Positions 53,698 to 63,217 of a stretch of DNA of 64,000 bases are shown one piece after another. Source of the DNA: CAIWHR01 sp963830485 (lineage in GTDB: Bacteria > Pseudomonadota > Gammaproteobacteria > Burkholderiales > Casimicrobiaceae); contig CAWHNE010000035.1 in assembly GCA_963830485.1 (NCBI GenBank), forward strand, positions 124,001-188,000, in the 5' to 3' direction. The notes under the pieces are model-generated. The model saw only the letters and a program-made list of their open reading frames with translations, searched no databases and was not told the origin of the DNA. The number at the start of each line of letters is the position of its first letter. Positions within the stretch are counted from its first letter, which is position 1. The position numbers were made by a program, and so were the translations under genes.

Positions 53698-54741
53698 TCA
53701 GAGAATCGGCTTTCCGGCGCTATCCTTGATCTGCGTCTTCCACGTGCCGCGGATCAGGCTCGTGACGCTGTCCGGGAGCGGGACGTAATCGAGCGAATCG
53801 GCGAGCTTGTCGCCATCCGGCGTGTACGCCCAGTCGAAGAATTTCAGCACTTCGCGAGCCGTCTCCGGCTTGGGCTGCGTCTTGTAGACGAGGATGAACG
53901 TCGCCCCCGAGATCGGCCACGCGGTTTTGCCTGGCTGGTCGGTCAGCACGAGGTAGTAGCCGGGGGCCTTGCTCCAGTCGGCGCCGGCCGCCGCGGCCTT
54001 GAACGTGTCCGACGACGGGCTCACGAAATTCCCGTCGCGGTTCTGCACCTGCGTGTAGGTCATCTTGTTCTGCAGAGCGTATGCGTATTCGACGTAGCCG
54101 ATCGATCCCTTGACACGCTGCACGTACGACGCGACGCCCTCGTTACCCTTGCCGCCGACGCCGGTCGGCCATGCCACCGACGTCCCCTCGCCGACCTTCT
54201 GCTTCCACTCCGGGCTCATCTTCGACAAGTAATTCACCCAGATGAACGTCGTGCCGGAACCGTCCGAGCGATGCACGACGGTGATGTCGGTGTCCGGGAG
54301 CTTCGCACCGGGATTGAGCTTCGCGATCGCGGCATCGCTCCACCTGGTGATCTTGCCGAGATAGATGTCGGCCAGCACCGGTCCCGTCAGCTTGAGCTCG
54401 CCCGGTTTCACGCCCTCCAGATTCACGACCGGCACGTCGCCACCGATGACCGTTGGAAACTGGACGAGGCCGTCCTTCTCGAGATCCTCGGGCTTCAACG
54501 GCATGTCGGTGGCGCCGAAATCGACCGTCTTGTTCTGGATCTGCTTGATCCCGCCGCCCGAGCCGATCGATTGGTAGTTCATCCCGACGCCGGTTTTCTG
54601 CTTGTAGGCCTCGGCCCACTTCGCGTAGATCGGGTATGGGAACGTGGCGCCGGCGCCGGTGATGTCGACGGCGGATGCGGTGGAGAGGCCGAACGCGACG
54701 GAGGTGGCGGCGATGAAGCCGATGGGAAGCAATCTGCGCAT
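53698..54741 (-). CDS. pstS: Phosphate-binding protein PstS
   Basis: Periplasmic phosphate receptor of 347 residues. A Sec signal peptide (about 1-24, ending TASA) is followed by VDITGAGATFPYPIYAKW, and the phosphate-binding loops include SIGSGGGIKQI and HRSDGSGTTFIWVNYL. ATG 54741 follows a GGGA seven bases upstream. The frame continues upstream to 55953 as a shadow. Two Pho boxes precede it, so it should be strongly induced in low phosphate. Confidence 0.97.
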   Translation of the reverse strand: MRRLLPIGFIAATSVAFGLSTASAVDITGAGATFPYPIYAKWAEAYKQKTGVGMNYQSIGSGGGIKQIQNKTVDFGATDMPLKPEDLEKDGLVQFPTVIGGDVPVVNLEGVKPGELKLTGPVLADIYLGKITRWSDAAIAKLNPGAKLPDTDITVVHRSDGSGTTFIWVNYLSKMSPEWKQKVGEGTSVAWPTGVGGKGNEGVASYVQRVKGSIGYVEYAYALQNKMTYTQVQNRDGNFVSPSSDTFKAAAAGADWSKAPGYYLVLTDQPGKTAWPISGATFILVYKTQPKPETAREVLKFFDWAYTPDGDKLADSLDYVPLPDSVTSLIRGTWKTQIKDSAGKPIL

Positions 54742-54789
54742 GGAATTTCCCGGTCGGTGACTGGATGCCACGCAGTCTGGCGCCCGCGT

Positions 54790-54839
54790 GTTACAGGCGC
54801 GTGACGTCCGTGCGACGGCATGTGACACTTTCGTGACGG
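54790..54839 (-). promoter_or_regulatory. Two tandem Pho boxes upstream of pstS
   Basis: On the minus strand CCGTCAC-GAAA-GTGTCAC (54839-54822) and ACGTCAC-GCGC-CTGTAAC (54807-54790) each match the 7-4-7 layout of PhoB sites (CTGTCAT-N4-CTGTCAT). Their centres are 32 bases apart, about three helical turns. They lie 50-100 bases before the pstS start. Confidence 0.82.
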
Positions 54840-54863
54840 CCGCAATCAGCCGGCGCCGGTCTC

Positions 54864-57800
54864 TCAGTCGGCGAGGGCGAAATCGGGCCAGCCGATCCGC
54901 CAGTCGATGCGCTCGGCTTCGCGCTTGAGCCGAAGGACCTCGGCCCGCGCGGGCACATCGCGCGGATCCTCGCCCAACGCCGCGAGCGCGCGGCCGCGTG
55001 CGATCAACAGATCCGCAAAGGGGAGCCGCTCGGCGCGCGTATAGTCGTCGAGCGCCTCCGCATGCGCCCGGGCGCGCGCCCATTCGCCGCGCGCAAGCGT
55101 GTCCTCGATACCACAGCGGTGATACGAGATCGAATTGTGGCCGACGCAGGTTTGCGCGAGCAGCGCCTCGGCCTCGCGCCTGGACGCCTCGCGCTCGTTC
55201 CGGTCGCGCTGCAGCGCCGACTTGACCGCGAGGATCATCGGCCCGCAGAAGCGCATGTCGGTCTCCCGCGACAGCGTCAGCGCGCGCTCGATGTGCTCGA
55301 TCGCGGCGTCCGGGCGGCCCTGCGCGGCATCGGCCTCGGCCAGCGCACAGAGCATGGTCGCCTGATAGCGCCGCGCGCCGATCGCCTCCGCGAGCACGAG
55401 CCCCCGCTCGAGCACGGGCACGGCTTCGTGATAACGATTGCAGAGGACGAGCAGCAGGCCCTCCGATTCCAGGGAAAACATCTCGCCGTGGCGATCTCCT
55501 AGCTTGACGGCGAGCGCGCGCCCGGCCTTCATGTCGGCGATGCCGGCATCGAACTCGGCCAGGTAGCAGCGACAGTGACCGATCATGATGCGATTGGGAA
55601 TCGCGACCCGCGAGAGGCCGTGCCGGTCGCACAGCGCGACGCATTGCGTGAACCGCGACAGCGCGGTGCGCATGTGCCCTTCGATGTAGTCGGCGTCGGC
55701 GAGGCCGCTGGTCGCGCGCGCTTCCCACGCCGGATCGCCGGCTTCGAGCGCGCAGGCGAGCGCCGTCGCATGCTCCGCGCGGCAGGCCGCGGCCTCGCTG
55801 CGCGCGAAATGAAGGTTGCCGCGCGTGTAGTGCAACTCCGAGCGCTCGCGCGCGAGGCGGTGCGCACGCGCGAGCGGCAGCGCCTCGTCCAGCGCCGCGA
55901 ACGCGGCCTCGAAATTGGCGAGCAGCCGATGCCCGGCGGCGATGCCGAGCCACGCGCGGCAGCGGTCGGCTGGTTCGGTCGCCGCGGCAAGTGCCGTTTC
56001 GTACGCCTCGATTGAGGGCTTCCCTTCGCCGATGTCGAACCGGAGCCGCCCGCGAAGCAGGTTGAGCGAGACCACATCACCCGATTCGCGGGCGAGCGCG
56101 GCACCGCGCTCGGCCAGCGCGAGCGCACGCTCGGTATGCAGCTCCGTCGACTGCGCCTGCGCCGCCGCGAGATAGGCCCGCGGTGCTTCGGGGGCTTCCG
56201 CGCGATCGAGATGCTCGGCCCGGAGCGTCGGGTCGCGCTCGCCGTACCACGCGGCGGCCGCCCGATGCAGCTCGGCGCGGCGCGGGCGGGTCAACGACGC
56301 GTACACGCCGTCGCGAATGAGCGCGTGCGCGAACAGGAACTCCTCGCCGTCGTGACGCACGAGCGAGGCCGCGAGCAGCGCCGCGCAGTCGTAGTCGGAC
56401 GCTGCGATCAGGTGCCGCAGCAGCGCGAGCGGAAACCGCTGGCCGATGACAGCGGCGGCGCGCAACGCTGCGCGCTCGCGCTCGGGTAACCGGTCGACGC
56501 GTGCGAGCACCAGGCTTGCGAGCGAGGCCGGCAGCCGGTCCTCGCTCTCCTCGGCGGTGCGAAGGAGCTGCTCCAGGAACAGCGGATTGCCACCGGCGCG
56601 CTCGATGCACTTGCGCGCGAGGCGCGCCGACGTCGCGAACAGTCCGCCGGCAAGCGTGGCGGCGTCCGCGTCGGACAACGGCGCAAGATCGAGCGTCGCG
56701 AGCGGCGCGCCGGCGAGGGAGGCGCGGAAGCTGCTGGCGAGCGGGTCGCCGTCCACGCGCGAAGTCAGCACGAGCAGCGTCCGCATCGCCGCCGTCGCAC
56801 GTGCGAGCGCGGTCACGTAGCCGAGCGTCACGCCGTCCGCCCAGTGCAGGTCCTCGATCGTGATCAGCAGCGGCGCCGCGTGCGCAGCCGCCGCGACGAG
56901 CCCCACCAGGACCTCGCAGCACGCGCGGTGTCGCGCCGCGTTGTCCATCGCCGCATAGAGCTCGCGGCCCTCTGCCGGCATTGGCAGGTCGAGCAGATCG
57001 GCGAGGAACGGCCGCGCGTCGGCGGAGACGATGCCACGCGCAACCGCATATTCGAGCGCTCGAGCGCGCTCTTCCGCGCTTGATGTCGGCGCGAGCCCGA
57101 CGAGCGAGGCGACGACGTCGCGGATCGGATCGCGTCCCTTGGCCGTCCCGAAGTCAAGCACAAGTCCCGTGTGACAAGCGAAGCCGTCCGCCATCGCGAT
57201 CCGCGCGAGTTCCGCGACAAGCCGCGACTTGCCGATGCCCGGGTCGCCGCGCACGTGGACGATCGTCCCGGCGTTGCCGGCGGCGCATGCGTGAATCAGT
57301 GCTGCGAGCTGCGCGAGCTCGCCGGCGCGACCGACGAAGGGCGGCGCCGCACCCGCGTCGCCGCGCGCGCCGAGGGCGTCGAGGCGCCAGGCTGTGACGG
57401 GCCGGTCGAGACCCCGGATCGGGAGCGCGTCGAGCGGCGTGCACGTCGCCTCGCGCGCCACCGCGTCGTGGACCGCGCCGTCCAGCACGATCTCGCCCGG
57501 ACCGGCGACGTCGACCAGGCGCGAGGCGAGGTTGACCGACGGGCCGATCACCGTATACGCACGATGCTCGCCGCTGCCGACCCCGCTCGCGACGACCTCA
57601 CCCGCGGCGATGCCGATGTGCGCAGCAAGCGTGCGGCCGAGCGGCGTGCCGACGTCAGGCATCGCGCGCTGGATCGCGGCGGCTGCGCGCACCGCGCGCG
57701 CAGGCTCGTCGCCGTGCGCGACCGGCGCTCCGAAGATCGCCATCACGGCGTCGCCGATGTGCTTGTCGACACGGCCGCCGAAGCGCTCGACGATCGCATC

Positions 57801-58127
57801 GACGACGCCGAAGTAGCGCTCGAGCAGTGCATGGATGTCTTCCGGATCGAGCCCCTGCGACAGCCGCGTGTAGCCGCAGAGGTCGGCGAACAGCACGGTG
57901 ACCGGCCGGCGCTCGGCGTCGTTCGCATCGGTGCGCGAAACATCGACGGCCGCGGCAGGCGACGCCACGAGCGCCCCGCCGCAGCCGCCGCAGAACCGTT
58001 CGCCCGGCTCGTTCGCGTACCCGCAGGCCGGACAGGCGAGCGTCAGCGCGGCGCCGCACTGCGCGCAGAAGCGGCGTCCGGCACGGTTGTCCGCGCCGCA
58101 GCTCGCACACGCCAGCCGCGGTTCCAT
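54864..58127 (-). CDS. Zinc-ribbon/adenylate-guanylate cyclase/AAA ATPase/TPR regulator
   Basis: A 1087-residue multidomain signalling protein. Order: two zinc ribbons (CASCGAD.., CAQCG, CPACGYA, CGGCG; about 7-50), a class III cyclase domain (about 72-225) with metal-binding Asp82 (LFADLCG) and Asp126 (HIGDAVMA), a predicted ATPase with Walker A GDPGIGKS at 294-301, and a TPR-like helical half from about 600 to the end. This layout matches large bacterial proteins annotated as predicted ATPase or cyclase. cAMP or cGMP output is inferred from the intact metal residues. It ends 123 bases before pstS and may simply be a neighbour. Confidence 0.88.
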   Translation of the reverse strand: MEPRLACASCGADNRAGRRFCAQCGAALTLACPACGYANEPGERFCGGCGGALVASPAAAVDVSRTDANDAERRPVTVLFADLCGYTRLSQGLDPEDIHALLERYFGVVDAIVERFGGRVDKHIGDAVMAIFGAPVAHGDEPARAVRAAAAIQRAMPDVGTPLGRTLAAHIGIAAGEVVASGVGSGEHRAYTVIGPSVNLASRLVDVAGPGEIVLDGAVHDAVAREATCTPLDALPIRGLDRPVTAWRLDALGARGDAGAAPPFVGRAGELAQLAALIHACAAGNAGTIVHVRGDPGIGKSRLVAELARIAMADGFACHTGLVLDFGTAKGRDPIRDVVASLVGLAPTSSAEERARALEYAVARGIVSADARPFLADLLDLPMPAEGRELYAAMDNAARHRACCEVLVGLVAAAAHAAPLLITIEDLHWADGVTLGYVTALARATAAMRTLLVLTSRVDGDPLASSFRASLAGAPLATLDLAPLSDADAATLAGGLFATSARLARKCIERAGGNPLFLEQLLRTAEESEDRLPASLASLVLARVDRLPERERAALRAAAVIGQRFPLALLRHLIAASDYDCAALLAASLVRHDGEEFLFAHALIRDGVYASLTRPRRAELHRAAAAWYGERDPTLRAEHLDRAEAPEAPRAYLAAAQAQSTELHTERALALAERGAALARESGDVVSLNLLRGRLRFDIGEGKPSIEAYETALAAATEPADRCRAWLGIAAGHRLLANFEAAFAALDEALPLARAHRLARERSELHYTRGNLHFARSEAAACRAEHATALACALEAGDPAWEARATSGLADADYIEGHMRTALSRFTQCVALCDRHGLSRVAIPNRIMIGHCRCYLAEFDAGIADMKAGRALAVKLGDRHGEMFSLESEGLLLVLCNRYHEAVPVLERGLVLAEAIGARRYQATMLCALAEADAAQGRPDAAIEHIERALTLSRETDMRFCGPMILAVKSALQRDRNEREASRREAEALLAQTCVGHNSISYHRCGIEDTLARGEWARARAHAEALDDYTRAERLPFADLLIARGRALAALGEDPRDVPARAEVLRLKREAERIDWRIGWPDFALAD

Positions 58128-58166
58128 TGCGATCGCTGCCTCCGCCCGTTGGACGCGCGCGCCGGC

Positions 58167-58502
58167 CTACCCGCTCACGCTGCAGCGCGCGCCGTCCGGA
58201 TCGACGAATTCCGCGAGCGTGACGCCGTGCAGGGGCTCCGGCTCGCGCGTGAAGCGCACGCCCGCCGCCGTCATCGCCCGGTGAAATCCACGCACGTCGG
58301 GCGTCCCGAATCCGAGATGTGTCGTTCCGGGCGGATTCTCGTCCGACGACGGATGCAGCGCGAGCGTCGTCTCACCGGTCACGAATTCCGACCAGCCGGG
58401 CGAAGCGAACTTGAGCGTCAGTCCTAGCGTGTCGCGGTAGAACGCCACCGCGCGGTCCATGTCGGCGACGAAATGAATGGCATAGGTCAAGGCGACGGCC
58501 AT
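58167..58502 (-). CDS. VOC-fold (glyoxalase/dioxygenase-like) protein
   Basis: A 111-residue single-domain protein of the vicinal oxygen chelate fold. ATG 58502 has GGAGG eight or nine bases upstream. Conserved parts are FVADMDRAVAFYRDTLGL, HLGFGTPDV and FVDPDGARCSVSG, with possible metal ligands His9, Glu98. The substrate is unknown. It lies between the cyclase and a membrane protein on the same strand. Confidence 0.85.
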   Translation of the reverse strand: MAVALTYAIHFVADMDRAVAFYRDTLGLTLKFASPGWSEFVTGETTLALHPSSDENPPGTTHLGFGTPDVRGFHRAMTAAGVRFTREPEPLHGVTLAEFVDPDGARCSVSG

Positions 58503-58543
58503 CGATCTCTCCTCCAATCGAAGCGGGTGAATCGTGTCCCGCG

Positions 58544-59197
58544 TCAGCGCGCCGCCGGCTCGCGATGCCGGTCGATCCAGTACGCCCACGCGATGAACAG
58601 CCATCCCAGCAATCCACTCATCGCCAGCACCTGCACCGACGGCGGCGGAGGTCCGAAGACGGCCGCAAGATAGATCGCCGCGATGATCGCGACGAACGCG
58701 GCGAACAGGATCGTGCCCAGCCGGTCGCGCGCGCGCGTCGCCGACCGGTAGAGCCAGATGCCGGCACCGAATAACGCAAACTCGACCACGAGGGTCGCTG
58801 GACGCGAATACCAGAGCCCGAGTCCCACTTTGGGGCCGCCTGGCCACAGCGGCATGTCCGGCCGGTGCGACGCGAAGTCGAGCACCCAGTGCGACAGCAC
58901 GAGCGCGGCGATCCAGCCGGCGCCCGCGCCGTCGCGCCGCAACACATAGTAGCCGCCCGCGAGCAGCGCCGCCCAACCCGCGCCGGCGACGAGGCTGTGC
59001 GTGTAGGGATACGAGACGAACAGGAGCGGTGTGACCGCGGTGATCCCGGGAACGATTTCGACCCGTTCCCACCCGAGCAGCAGGAACACGGGCCACACGC
59101 CGTCGACGAGGAGCGCCGCGAGCACCAGCGTGCCGAGCGAAGGCTTCGGCGCGACCTTCTTCGCCGCCATCGCCAGGCCGAAATGGCCGATGAACAT
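58544..59197 (-). CDS. Membrane protein, metal-dependent hydrolase (YdjM-like) type
   Basis: A 217-residue protein with about six spans. ATG 59197 has GGAGGG six bases upstream; a frame to 60130 is a shadow of the ligase gene. Conserved-looking histidines are MFIGHFGLAM, YPYTHSLVAG and SHWVLDFASHR, the pattern of the YdjM/LexA-regulated membrane hydrolase group. No function can be assigned. It is 41 bases upstream of the VOC gene. Confidence 0.7.
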   Translation of the reverse strand: MFIGHFGLAMAAKKVAPKPSLGTLVLAALLVDGVWPVFLLLGWERVEIVPGITAVTPLLFVSYPYTHSLVAGAGWAALLAGGYYVLRRDGAGAGWIAALVLSHWVLDFASHRPDMPLWPGGPKVGLGLWYSRPATLVVEFALFGAGIWLYRSATRARDRLGTILFAAFVAIIAAIYLAAVFGPPPPSVQVLAMSGLLGWLFIAWAYWIDRHREPAAR

Positions 59198-59253
59198 CGT
59201 CAACCCTCCGTTGCCACCACGTCGCGCCGGCACATGATACCGATTCCTACCGC

Positions 59254-60777
59254 TCACCCTTGGGCGAGCTTCAGACGCTGCACCTTGCCCGACGGCCCCT
59301 TCGGCAGCTCCGTCATGAAACGGAAGGCCTTCGGCGCCTTGTAACGGCCCAGCGCGGCGATGCAGTGCGCGCGCAGCTCGTCCTCGGTGCAGCCGGCGCC
59401 GGGCTTCAACACGACGCAGGCGAGGATCTCCTGCCCGTACTCGGGATCCGGAATCCCGACCGCGGCCGCCTCGAGCACGGCCGGGTGCGCGAGGAGCGCC
59501 TCGTCGATCTCGCGCGGCGCGATGTTCTCGCCGCCCTTGATGATCAGCTCCTTCAGGCGCCCGGTGATGAAGTAGAAGCCGTCCGCGTCGCGATAGCCCA
59601 GGTCGCCGGTCGCGAGCCAACCCCCATCGCGGAGCGTGCGCGCGGTCGCCTCGGCATCGTCGTGGTAGCGCAGCATCACGTTCGCGCCTTGAAGCTCGAT
59701 CTCGCCCCGCTCGCCGTCGCCGAGCACGGTCCCGTCGGTCGCAACGACGCGCGCGCGCATGCCGAGCGGGAGTCCCGGCGAGCCGAGCTTTCGCGCGCGC
59801 GGATCGAGCGGGTTCGCGAACGCGACCGATGCGCACTCGGTCAGACCCATCGCTTCCAGCACCGAAATGCCAAACCGCGCTTCGAACGCGCGGTGCTGCT
59901 CGGGCGGGAGCGGCGCGGAGGCCGACCGCGCGAAGCGCAAGCCGCGGCACGCAGCCGCCTGCTCGGGCGTCGGATCGGCACCGTTCAAGAGGTACGCGAT
60001 GATGGTCGGCACGACGTTGAGCCACGTCGGCCGGTAGCGCTCGACCCAGCCCCACCATTGCGACGCCCTGAAGCGGTGCGGCATCACGACGCTGCCACCC
60101 GACACGAGCGGCGAGATCGTCGCGATGCACTGGCCGTTGACGTGATAGAGCGGCAGGGACGACAGCACACGATCTCCCGGCGTCAGCGCGTGCGCGGCGC
60201 TGACCGCATTGCCCGCGTGGACCAGGTTCGCGTGCGACAGGAGCGCCCCTTTCGGACGGCCGGTTGTCCCGGACGTGTACATGAGGAGCGCGGGTGTGCC
60301 CGGCTCGGGAAGCGGTGCACGACCAGGAGCGCGGGCGCCAGCGATCGCGATATCGTCGGGCGACGTCTCCCGCACGATGGCGCGGCTCCGGGTCCTGGCC
60401 ACGATCGTCTCGAGTCGCGCGACGAACTCCGGCGCTGCGAAGACGATGCGCGTGCGCGAGTGCGCGAGCGTGTGCTCGATCAGCGCGTCCTGCGCGAGCA
60501 GGCTCACCGGCGAGGGGACATAGCCGCCGTGCATCGCCCCCAGCAGCACGCCGGCGGCGGCGATGCCGTTCGGCAGCATGTACGAGACGACGTCGCCGGG
60601 ATGAATGTCGCGCGCGGACAGCTCGACGGCGAGTCCATGGGCCAGCTCCTGCAGCGCACCGTAGGTCAAGACGCGATCAGGCTCGGGGGCAAGAACGAAC
60701 GGCGCGTCGGGCCGTTCCCGCGCGCGCCTGTCGATCGCGTCGCGGATCGTCCCGCGCGCCGACGGAGCGTCAGGCAC
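59254..60777 (-). CDS. sauT: Acyl-CoA synthetase, probable sulfoacetate-CoA ligase (SauT-like)
   Basis: AMP-forming ligase of 507 residues. ATP motif LLMYTSGTTGRPKGA, AMP site LEAMGLTECAS, LATGDLGYRDADG and the hinge ITGRLKELIIKGGENIAPREID, and C-terminal Lys in PSGKVQRLK. GTG 60777 overlaps the preceding gene by 8 bases. Ligases of this group are generic; the sulfoacetate role is inferred from its place beside SauS- and Xsc-like genes, as in Cupriavidus. Oxalate or other short acids remain possible. Confidence 0.7.
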   Translation of the reverse strand: MPDAPSARGTIRDAIDRRARERPDAPFVLAPEPDRVLTYGALQELAHGLAVELSARDIHPGDVVSYMLPNGIAAAGVLLGAMHGGYVPSPVSLLAQDALIEHTLAHSRTRIVFAAPEFVARLETIVARTRSRAIVRETSPDDIAIAGARAPGRAPLPEPGTPALLMYTSGTTGRPKGALLSHANLVHAGNAVSAAHALTPGDRVLSSLPLYHVNGQCIATISPLVSGGSVVMPHRFRASQWWGWVERYRPTWLNVVPTIIAYLLNGADPTPEQAAACRGLRFARSASAPLPPEQHRAFEARFGISVLEAMGLTECASVAFANPLDPRARKLGSPGLPLGMRARVVATDGTVLGDGERGEIELQGANVMLRYHDDAEATARTLRDGGWLATGDLGYRDADGFYFITGRLKELIIKGGENIAPREIDEALLAHPAVLEAAAVGIPDPEYGQEILACVVLKPGAGCTEDELRAHCIAALGRYKAPKAFRFMTELPKGPSGKVQRLKLAQG

Positions 60778-62194
60778 GATACTTCCGCCGATACTCCCCG
60801 AAGATCTGGTCGTCGGTGGGCTCGCGGACCTCCTCCGGGGCCAACGGCATCACCACACGCGTGATGTTGAGGAAGTGCCGGTAGCCGAGATTGTCCGAGA
60901 TGCTGTTGCCGCCCCAGGTGCCGCAGCCCATCGACAGCGAGAACGGCAACCCGTTGTCGAAGCTGCCGCCGGTCGCGAAGCAGTGCGCCTGGTTGACGAT
61001 GACGCGGCACACGGGGAGCGTGAGCCCGAGCTCGACCGCCCTCGCCGGGGTTCGCGTATGCAGACCCACCGAGTGACCGGCCCCCTGGAACGCGAGCAGC
61101 CGCGCGGCGAGATCCGCCGCCGCGGCGAAGTCGTCGACACGATAGACCGCGAGCACCGGCGAGAGCTTCTCGCCCGAGAACGGGTGCGCGCCACCGACGC
61201 CGGTCTCCTCGACCATCAGGAACCGCGCGCGCTCGAGCTCGGGGCGGACGAGGCCGCCATGCGCGGCGATGGCCCCCGCCGACTGCGCGACCACCTCCGG
61301 CGCGAGGCGGCCGTCCGGGAACATTTCGCTTTCGAGCCGCCGCGTCTCCTCGCCGTCGAGCAGCACGCCACCCTCGCGCGCGAGCGCGGCGACGAGCGCG
61401 TCGTAGACGCTCGCCACGGCGATGACGCTGTTCTCCGACGAGCACGACGTAGCGTTGTCGAACACCTTCGAACGAGCGATCTTCTCCGCAGCGGCGGCGA
61501 CATCGGCAGTCTCGTCGACGATCGCGGCGACGTTGCCGGCGCCGACGCCGATCGCCGGCGTGCCGCTCGAATACGCCGCGCGCACGTTGGTCTGCGAGCC
61601 CGTCGCGACGACAAGATCGGCCGCGCGCATCAGCGCAAAGGTCGCCTCGCGCGTCACCGGGGACGGCAGCATCTGGACGAGGTCGCGCGGCGCGCCGACG
61701 CGGTCGAGCTCGGCATGGACGAATTCGAGCAGGAGAGCGAGCGTCGAAGCGCCTTTGGGCGAGGGCGCGAGGATGATCCCGTTCCGTCCCTTCAATGCGT
61801 TGACGATATTGTTCGCGGGCGTCGCACCCGGATTGGTCGACGGCGTGATCGCGGCAACGACTCCGACCGGCCGGGCGATCTCGATCAGCCCGCGCCGGGG
61901 ATCCTCGGCGATCACGCCGACCGATTTGGCCCCGCGGAGATCGCGCAGGAGGCCGAGCGTCTTGCGGCGGTTCTTGACGATCTTGTCCGCGACGTTGCCG
62001 AGGCCGGTGTCGCGCACGGCGAGCTCCGCGAGCGCGCGGTTGCGCGCGGGCTCGACGATCGCCCAGCCTGCCGCGACGACTGCTTCGTCGACGCGCTCCT
62101 GCGGCCACGTCTCGTAGGCGCGCTGCGCCGCGCGGGCGCGCGCGACGAGCGCCGCGACGACGGCCTCGGGCGTCCCGGCGGCAGCGGTTCCCAT
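60770..62194 (-). CDS. sauS: Acylating aldehyde dehydrogenase, probable sulfoacetaldehyde dehydrogenase (SauS-like)
   Basis: CoA-acylating aldehyde dehydrogenase of about 474 residues. The nucleophile is Cys251 in NATSCSSENS, preceded by GVGAGNVAAIVD and the cofactor segment PSTNPGATPANN. The C-terminal NQAHCFATGGSFDNGLPFSLSMGCGTWGGNSIS region is seen in SauS and related acetaldehyde dehydrogenases. With the Xsc-like gene next to it, sulfoacetyl-CoA/sulfoacetaldehyde is the likely substrate pair. ATG 62194 is used; GTG 62209 overlaps the receptor stop (GTGA) and is an alternative. Confidence 0.78.
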   Translation of the reverse strand: MGTAAAGTPEAVVAALVARARAAQRAYETWPQERVDEAVVAAGWAIVEPARNRALAELAVRDTGLGNVADKIVKNRRKTLGLLRDLRGAKSVGVIAEDPRRGLIEIARPVGVVAAITPSTNPGATPANNIVNALKGRNGIILAPSPKGASTLALLLEFVHAELDRVGAPRDLVQMLPSPVTREATFALMRAADLVVATGSQTNVRAAYSSGTPAIGVGAGNVAAIVDETADVAAAAEKIARSKVFDNATSCSSENSVIAVASVYDALVAALAREGGVLLDGEETRRLESEMFPDGRLAPEVVAQSAGAIAAHGGLVRPELERARFLMVEETGVGGAHPFSGEKLSPVLAVYRVDDFAAAADLAARLLAFQGAGHSVGLHTRTPARAVELGLTLPVCRVIVNQAHCFATGGSFDNGLPFSLSMGCGTWGGNSISDNLGYRHFLNITRVVMPLAPEEVREPTDDQIFGEYRRKYRA

Positions 62195-62205
62195 CAAGGG
62201 ACGCG

Positions 62206-63177
62206 TCACTCCGGCTTGATGTTCGCCGACTTGATCACGAGCTCCCACTTCGCGAGCTCGTCTTTGATCCGCCGTTCGAACTCCGCCGGCGAGCTCGCCG
62301 CGGCTTCGGCACCCTGCGCGAGGAGCCTCTCCTTCACCTGCGGATTATCGAGCACCTTCGCGAACGCGGCGTTGAGCTTCGCGACCGCGGCGGGCGGCGT
62401 CTTCGCCGGGGCAAGGGCGCCGTACCACGAATCGACGACGTAGCCGGGGACCGTCTCCGCGATCGTCGGCACGTCCGGGGCGGTGAGGCTGCGGGTGGCG
62501 CTTGTCACGGCCAGCGCTTTGAGCTTGCCCGCCTTCACGTGCTGCCACGCGGCCGGCATCGACACGAAGGCGAGCTGCACCTGCCCGCCGATCGTGTCGA
62601 TCACGGCGGGCCCGCCGCCCTTGTAAGGAACGTGGACGATGTCCACACCTGTCCTGAGCTTGAGCAGCTCGCCCGCGATGTGGGCCGGCGACCCGGTGCC
62701 GACCGACGCGTAGTTGAGCTTGCCGGGATTCGCCTTCGCGAGCGCGATCAGCTCCTTCACGTTGTTCGCGGGCACGCTCGGGTGCGCTACCAGGATCTGC
62801 GGGACCAGCGTGGCGAGGCTCACGGGCACGAAGTCGCGCTCGACATCGAACGGCAGCTTGTCGTAGAGCTTCGGATTGATCGTGTGCGACGAGAGCGTGA
62901 ACAGGATCGTGTAGCCGTCGGCCGGCGCCTTTGCCGCGAGGTCGGTGCCGACGTTGCCCGCCGCGCCGCCCTTGTTCTCGATGATGATCGGCTGCCCGAG
63001 CTCAGCCGTGAGCGGCTCCTGCAGGATCCGCGCGATGACGTCGGTGCCGCCGCCCGGCGGGTACGGCACGATGAACTTGATCGGCTTGTTCGGGTAATCC
63101 TGCGCGCCCGCGGGCGTAGGACCCGCGATGACGGCCAGCGCCACGAGCGCCAGCATGAACGAATGGCGAATCGTCAT
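62206..63177 (-). CDS. Bug-family (TctC-like) periplasmic receptor
   Basis: Substrate-binding protein of a tripartite tricarboxylate-type transporter, 323 residues. ATG 63177 with GGGAGAG upstream gives a Sec signal peptide (about 1-25) and the typical YPNKPIKFIVPYPPGGGTDVIAR start, IENKGGAAGNVGTD and GSPAHIAGELLK. No TctA/TctB membrane subunits are in the window. Placed between xsc and sauS, it probably binds an organosulfonate or its precursor. Bug proteins are abundant in Burkholderiales. Confidence 0.85.
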   Translation of the reverse strand: MTIRHSFMLALVALAVIAGPTPAGAQDYPNKPIKFIVPYPPGGGTDVIARILQEPLTAELGQPIIIENKGGAAGNVGTDLAAKAPADGYTILFTLSSHTINPKLYDKLPFDVERDFVPVSLATLVPQILVAHPSVPANNVKELIALAKANPGKLNYASVGTGSPAHIAGELLKLRTGVDIVHVPYKGGGPAVIDTIGGQVQLAFVSMPAAWQHVKAGKLKALAVTSATRSLTAPDVPTIAETVPGYVVDSWYGALAPAKTPPAAVAKLNAAFAKVLDNPQVKERLLAQGAEAAASSPAEFERRIKDELAKWELVIKSANIKPE

Positions 63178-63217
63178 GGACACTCTCCCATGGATCGTGA
63201 GCTGCAGGCCGCGGCGC

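Noticed and set aside
53698..55953. A 751-codon frame that would fuse a long N-terminal part to PstS
   Set aside because: The added part is antisense-like, arginine/alanine-rich, lies over the cyclase gene in another frame, and PstS has its own signal peptide start at 54741.
59254..60777. Reading the ligase as a long-chain fatty acyl-CoA or benzoate-CoA ligase
   Set aside because: Cannot be excluded from motifs, but the position in an Xsc/SauS-type operon favours a sulfoacetate-type acid.
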